Shown one piece after another: positions 58,776-64,000 of a stretch of DNA of 64,000 bases. Position 1 is the stretch's first letter. Each line of letters begins with the position of its first letter. Source of the stretch: Solen grandis (Eukaryota > Mollusca > Bivalvia > Adapedonta > Solenidae); the NCBI GenBank assembly GCA_021229015.1, contig CM037778.1:18173214-18237213 (forward strand). Direction: 5' to 3'. The position numbers and the translations under genes are program-made. The notes below the pieces were generated by a model. The model had not been told where the DNA came from and ran no database searches. It was given only the letters and a program-made list of their open reading frames with translations.

Positions 58776-60692
58776 CTGAAAGAAGAGGCAACAACAACAC
58801 CCAAGTAAGTAAAATGTCATCAACATATATAACATATGGAAATCATGATGATGGGGAGTTGATAAATAAATATTACAAGTATACTGAAGATGTTTTATTA
58901 ATTTATTTTTTAGGAATAAAATTTTGTAAAATAAATTACACACTGATTATAACCATGTATACTGTGATGTTATTTACACATCTATATTGTTATAAGTTAT
59001 TTTAAAATATTTGTAAACCAACAATTTGGACTTTCTCAAACATTTTTTTTTTAAATACGATGCATAATTGGTAAATGTTTAAGCATTTTTTTTTCTAATT
59101 TATATTAAAATATAAGAAACCACACACACAAAAGTGTCAAGAAATTAGAGTTATAGCCCAAACATGAAAATGGGACAGATAAAGGGAGAGAAAGACAGAC
59201 TAGGAGATATGGTAATTCCTATCCAGCAGTTACACTGGGATACTGTATGTGATCAAAGTTGACATGCTTTATCCTCAAGAACATATGTGTTTCAACTATT
59301 TTTTTTTTTTTAAGTTGTTTGGGAAACAAGATCTTACAACTTATACTAATCCCTCTCAATGGTTCCTGGGTTGGACCAGTACTTAGTGCCTGGGAAGGTC
59401 ATGAAATTCCTAGCCCCTAATGGGGTTCAAACCAATATCCTTTGGATCCACAGTTGGACAGGTTACCACAGGACCACAGTACCCATGGGTTGGTTTATAG
59501 TACTGTCAAACAAGGAAATTCTAACAAAAATTGTCCTATGTAGGCTTACATAGAACCAAGTGACCAAGAACCTGTGCTGACCTAATCATGACTGGAGAAT
59601 TATGGGTACAGGGTGGGCTTAAAGGTTCACAGCAAAACCCTGCCACCTCCGTATAGCAAAACTTCTATAAAGTCAAAACACATATCTAGTTACTGGATTA
59701 CAGGAAATATAAAGCACTGCTTTAAAATGACTTATATCACTACATATATGTCAAGTGTTATTCCAAGGTAAATTACAAGTGCTGACTGCAATAGAAAAAC
59801 AATGAGATTTTCAATGTCAAAGATTACTTTTCAATCCAATCATTAATACAGGGTACAATGAAGGGTATCCTATAGAAATGTCAGTCATATTATAATGAAA
59901 ATCTGAAAGACTATTTTCTACCAACACAAAATGGGTTAGGTTATAATGTAGATTATACTGAGCTGAGGTCTTAACAAGTAAATAGTCAATGTCACCGGCA
60001 GAATGGTTGAACCCCAAACCTATGTCATACAAGGAAAAACTCAGATCCACTGTGCTACCAAACCCCTGTTGAAAGTTATCTGCTCATTGCTGCATAAACA
60101 AAGTCAAGTTTATTGTTGACAAATTCACCACTAGACTACCTGTAACCCCAGTTTAAGAGATTAACACAAGTCAGTGTACATTAGGGTTAGTTATCTATTT
60201 ACCACTCAGTTAGGCCATGTCAATCAATGATATTCCATAGAAAATCAAGACCAGCCTGTAAGCAACCTACATGACTGTATTTACAGGCTTCCTGCAGCCC
60301 TTTGTTCACATAAGCAGTTTTAGTAAGCGATACAGTTTTTCCTGGATTTCTATGCATGGATAAGGATTTTGATTTTCAGATTTGAAAGGGATATTTCTTA
60401 ATTGCTCATTAAATGTGTATTTTTTTTGTCATTTCTGTTTTTAGTTATGAAAAAAATAGTGCTCATGTGCCTATTAAAAGCATGGATCGATCATCTGCTA
60501 AATCTTGCAGAATGATGAGGATGATCAAAGTTGTCTATATTTGACACCATCTTAAAAACAAATTTCATTTAAAAAAAAAAAAAAAAAATGAAAATTGTAT
60601 ACAGCATGAAGAATGGGAATACATGACCTCTGATCAACATGCCCCTGATCATCACAGCACTAAGCAGTAGCCAACAATATTACCTGACCTAC
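58776..60692. other. intergenic with two tRNA-like SINE heads
   Basis: Two reversed tRNA-like segments. At 59395-59485 the minus strand reads B-box GGTTTGAACCC with A-box-like TGTGGTAACCTG. At 59985-60065 it reads GGTAGCACAGTGGATC and GGGTTCAACC. Both look like SINE heads rather than tRNA genes, as no cloverleaf can be closed. Confidence 0.5.
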
Positions 60693-60914
60693 ATTGATTG
60701 AGTTTATCATCGCTGCAACAACAGTATTAAGTCATATAGTGACGTCCAGCTAGTTACACTGAGGCGTACAGTTAGAACAACCAAACCACCACAAGCCAGC
60801 TTGAGGGCTTTCTCACATGAAAATCTGAATGACCCTAATGGAATTCGAACCCACGCGGTGAGGGGCTGAGTGAGTGTTTAAGTCACGACTTTACCCTTTC
60901 GGCCATGGAGGCTC
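60693..60914 (-). mobile_element. SINE family A, full length but diverged
   Basis: Reverse copy from the tail (GAGTTTATCATCGCTGC, AACAACAG) through GACGTCCAGCTAGTTACA and TCACATGAAAATCTGAATG to the head (GAATTCGAACCCACG, GGCCATGGAGGC). CCTGACCTA-A flanks it on both sides (60683, 60915), a likely target-site duplication. Its divergence from 48621-48873 suggests an older insertion. Confidence 0.88.
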
Positions 60915-61207
60915 CCTGACCTAAATGACAGTAAGTTACTTGCAGGCTGATCTGATTCTATATGGTCCCACAGGTTTTTCCCTTGATAGCTTTACAGTGG
61001 TAAAGAGTTATAAATAAGGCAAGTGTTCTATGGATATTTACAATTCATACTGGCTCTCCTTTTTCTTCCAATAGGATCTGATTGCAATAGAAATATCTTG
61101 ATTAGATCATTTTACAGTGTCATGTTTAATGCATTAATTTCAATAATTTTGGTTAAAAATTAAGGAAAAAGTGCTATATTCATTTACTTCCAACTTAAAT
61201 GAAATAA

Positions 61208-61490
61208 GAGGACCAAGATGGCCCTGTTGCATTCACTTGACCTTTGCCATGAAAGTCTTTTCATGACAAGACATTAGCCATAATCAAACAAAAAAAATGT
61301 CTTCAAGATGACTTAAGAAATGTGGTTGCTTGAATGTAAACAAAATGAGAATCATTACAGTCATTTGATAATTCTTGGGCCATAAAAAATCTGCCATGAT
61401 GAAACTTGGCGGGGACATTATGGCGATAAACATTTGAACATAACAAAATTTGATTAGAACTTCTTAATACGGATGCCAGAGTGTACACAA

Positions 61491-61564
<74 letters not shown>

Positions 61565-61775
61565 TTTTATTTTTTTTTTTAATAACTCAAGGGCCATAAC
61601 TCCTTACCTAAGGTTCCTACTTATGGTCATAATATTGTCTCTAAGTTTGATCAAGAATGTTAAAGAAAGGAAGATGCTAGAAAGTAAACAAACTCATTAA
61701 GGGTAATGGATTGACAACTGTCATCTTATGACCGAAATGTACTTCCTGACCACTTCATGGACAGGTGAGCTAAAT
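61208..61775 (+). mobile_element. GCTCACCTGAG family relative with (TA)n
   Basis: Starts AAGAGGACCAAGATGGCCCT then GTTGCATTCACTTGACC and ends CATGGACAGGTGAGCTAAATA. A 60-base (TA)n run at 61494-61556 with a T run splits it. TCAAGGGCCATAACTCC is a word I associate with bivalve repeats. Confidence 0.55.
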
Positions 61776-61944
61776 ATGCCATACAAAATAAATTGGTTTG
61801 AAATCATATTTTAATATAAGAATACTTAAAATGTAGCTTTGCTTTAGTATATACAATCAATCCTGTAATACCATTAATATAAATATGCGATATAATAGAT
61901 ATGTTTATAAGTTTTTAATGTCTCACCGAGAGTATTTTAGTCAG

Positions 61945-62165
61945 TTGAGGACTTTGTCCACAGGAGTATAGTGCTATGTCACTGTGATATCAAACTGCAA
62001 ACAAGTGACATAACACCATCACTCAAGTCACATTGGGACTACCCTTATATGCTGAGTGTCGAGCAAGAGAAATATACCAGTACAATTTTTAATGACTTGT
62101 ATGTCGTGGCCAGGGATCAAATCCACAATATCTCAATGCTGGACAGATACTGTAACTCTCAGCCG
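61945..62165 (-). mobile_element. tRNA-derived SINE, another family
   Basis: On the minus strand the head reads GACGGCTGAGAGTTACAGTA, then CTGTCCAGCATTG, then B-box GGATTTGATCC, followed by a core containing CTCGACACTCAGC and GGGTAGTCCCAATGTGAC. The ends are not fixed by a duplication. Confidence 0.65.
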
Positions 62166-62963
62166 TCTGGACTGAATAAGTATTGAGAGAGAGAGTGAGA
62201 TTTTGAATAGCAGCATGTTTGAATAAAATATGTATGGATGAATGACAGATGCACCAGAACAAATGTCCTCTCTTTACGGTAAGATGAAGGATAGACAACT
62301 ACCTGCCAGAACTACCAATTTTCACCATTATACATCTGTGTCTGATCCAGTACTAGAAGTACACATTACTTTTGATCTCACGAGAAAACAAGACTGATAT
62401 AAATGTGCTACAATAACAAACATGCAAAATATAACACAAACATTTATTTCAAGCATAACGTGCAAAATAATCATACAACATCAACTCAATTTTGCCATAA
62501 GAATGAAATCCAATGGTGTATGTCCAGGTTTTACTAGCTGTGTGGTACAACTATCTTAGAGCATAAACTTGAAGCTATCTAAAACAAATAAATAAATAAA
62601 ATTCTAAGCAAATAGAATTCAATTGAAAAAATAACACATAAAAATAGAAAGTTAATATATAAACGAGATGAAGAGATGTATCTACCTGTTTTAACAGCTG
62701 ACAATATTAAACAGAATTTGAAATCAATTTTAAATTGGATTAATTGAAAGTAAACGACACCCTCCCCACAACAGCACACACAACAGTCTGTGATGTCAAT
62801 CAGCATCTTGTGGAAGACATTTTTTACGACAATCTGTTAAATTATACACTTTTACATATCCATTAAGATCCATAAATTACCTATAATTATGTTTGCTTCT
62901 ACCTTTTCTCATGCATCATGCACATATTTTCACATCTTACCACATTGGTATCTCACATTTAAA
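62166..62963. other. intergenic
   Basis: No gene recognised. A short GAGAGAGAGTGAG run follows the SINE head. Confidence 0.55.
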
Positions 62964-63202
62964 TTAACCCTTTACCTCATGAATATTCATGTACTAATAT
63001 ATAACATAATGAATATTGATTTAATGAACTTCAAATGGTATATAAAACAATGATTTTTTCTTTGCCATGCAGACTGTGTAAAATATGAGTTACAATTTTG
63101 TATGACCAAACCAAGGTGACGTAAATGAGAGCGATCTGATCTAGGTCTGCTTTATTTGCCAATGTGACAAAATGCTTTATATACGGTAACGTAAAGGGTT
63201 AA
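62964..63202. mobile_element. TTAA-flanked MITE, related termini, different interior
   Basis: TTAACCCTTTACCTCATGAA ... GGTAACGTAAAGGGTTAA, 239 bases. The first 12 bases of the inverted terminus match those of the other TTAA elements, but the interior is unrelated by eye. Confidence 0.85.
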
Positions 63203-64000
63203 ATATCATCAATGATTCTATTATACTAATTCAGTTCTTATATGCATAGCATAATAACAAAAGCAATTTTTCTAAATTGAAATTGGGTCAATAGAAACTC
63301 TGCCTCACTTTTTTTAAGAAGCTATCTTGGTTTAATATCTGTCTTTATAATAAAGTAGAGCCATCACTGAACGCAATAAATATACCGCTGCTAGAGTGGA
63401 ATAACACAACAACCCCCAGAAAGATTCCCAGGCGATAACTCTAGGTAATGATATATGTTACGTACAGCTGCACATCATGATGGTCCTATGAGGGACCATT
63501 TGTAACTGTGGACAAGCTCAATAAACTGACTATGTCATTATAGTGATTCAGTGCTCCTGATACCAGCTGAGGGAAATAGCAACTAAACTCTTCAGGTGTG
63601 TATGACATACCCTGATTATAATACGGTACTTTTCATAGTTCTAGTACTGCAATACTGCTCTAGTTAGTACAATCTTATAAAACATTCTGTCCTATGTTTC
63701 AATGATATACCATCACCAGCACATGAGAAATTACAGATGAGACACAGGTGGCTTGATAGGATGGGCTTCGTGATGTGCAGGATTCTATTATTGCCCAAAA
63801 TGCACCCAGTGAGTCAGGAGCATAACAAATATAACACGGGTATCGCATGTCATCTACACTTCTCAAAGGCATCAACTTCTTCATAACCATGCAGACTGCT
63901 TCAGGCTACTGTTTGGTACACCTACCAGTAAATAGCAATATCTCCTCTATGCTGAGAACCATGCAGATTGTCACAGACTGGGTTACAGACTGATTCTACA
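63203..64000. other. intergenic, nothing recognised
   Basis: ACCATGCAGA occurs at about 63888 and 63959. The 63-codon minus open frame at 63890-63699 has no recognisable domain. Confidence 0.5.

Noticed and set aside
59817..60050. 77-codon minus open frame with a protein-like look
   Set aside because: Overlaps a tRNA-like SINE head; no domain recognised.
63699..63890. 63-codon minus open frame with several cysteines
   Set aside because: No splice signals that fit and no recognised domain; too short to support.

Overview
This is an AT-rich, intron-containing, repeat-dense animal nuclear scaffold. The evidence points to a mollusc, most likely a bivalve. It carries the 3' end of an alpha-carbonic anhydrase gene of the secreted/shell-matrix kind common in molluscs. 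It also carries several tRNA-headed SINE families, many short TTAA-flanked and TIR-flanked elements, and families with ends like GCTCACCTGAG that I associate with bivalve genomes. The species cannot be fixed from the sequence. No operon, phage, CRISPR or prokaryotic feature is present.

Layout. 1-2.85 kb: last three recognisable coding exons of an alpha-carbonic anhydrase on the + strand, phase-consistent across both introns, ending in an unusual basic tail; a SINE with target-site duplication sits in intron 1. 2.9-11.2 kb: intergenic DNA with minisatellites, palindromic arrays, MITE-like repeats and a full 0.42 kb SINE. 11.2 kb: 100-N gap. 11.3-16.1 kb: long degenerate ~27-29 bp satellite. 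16.1-34.2 kb: sequence with inflated homopolymers, apparently unpolished long-read consensus, holding damaged SINEs, one MITE, a frameshifted open segment and a 2.1 kb inverted-repeat structure. 34.2-52.5 kb: mixed-quality intergenic DNA with a ~365 bp tandem dimer, a ~140 bp array and a 2.4 kb structure with CpG-rich inverted arms. 52.6 kb: second 100-N gap, followed by the C-terminus and tail of a non-LTR retrotransposon. 53-64 kb: clean sequence packed with nested short elements, plus one possible minus-strand terminal exon at 58.7 kb.

Only the carbonic anhydrase is a confident host gene. Its zinc-ligand exons lie upstream of the window. Nearly everything else is mobile or tandem repeat DNA. 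I found no convincing multi-gene system. The best candidates for something undescribed are the two inverted-repeat structures (26.4-28.6 kb and 47.3-49.7 kb), the graded satellite (11.3-16.1 kb), and the alternative end of the carbonic anhydrase. Family names for repeats rest on recognition by eye, not on a search.
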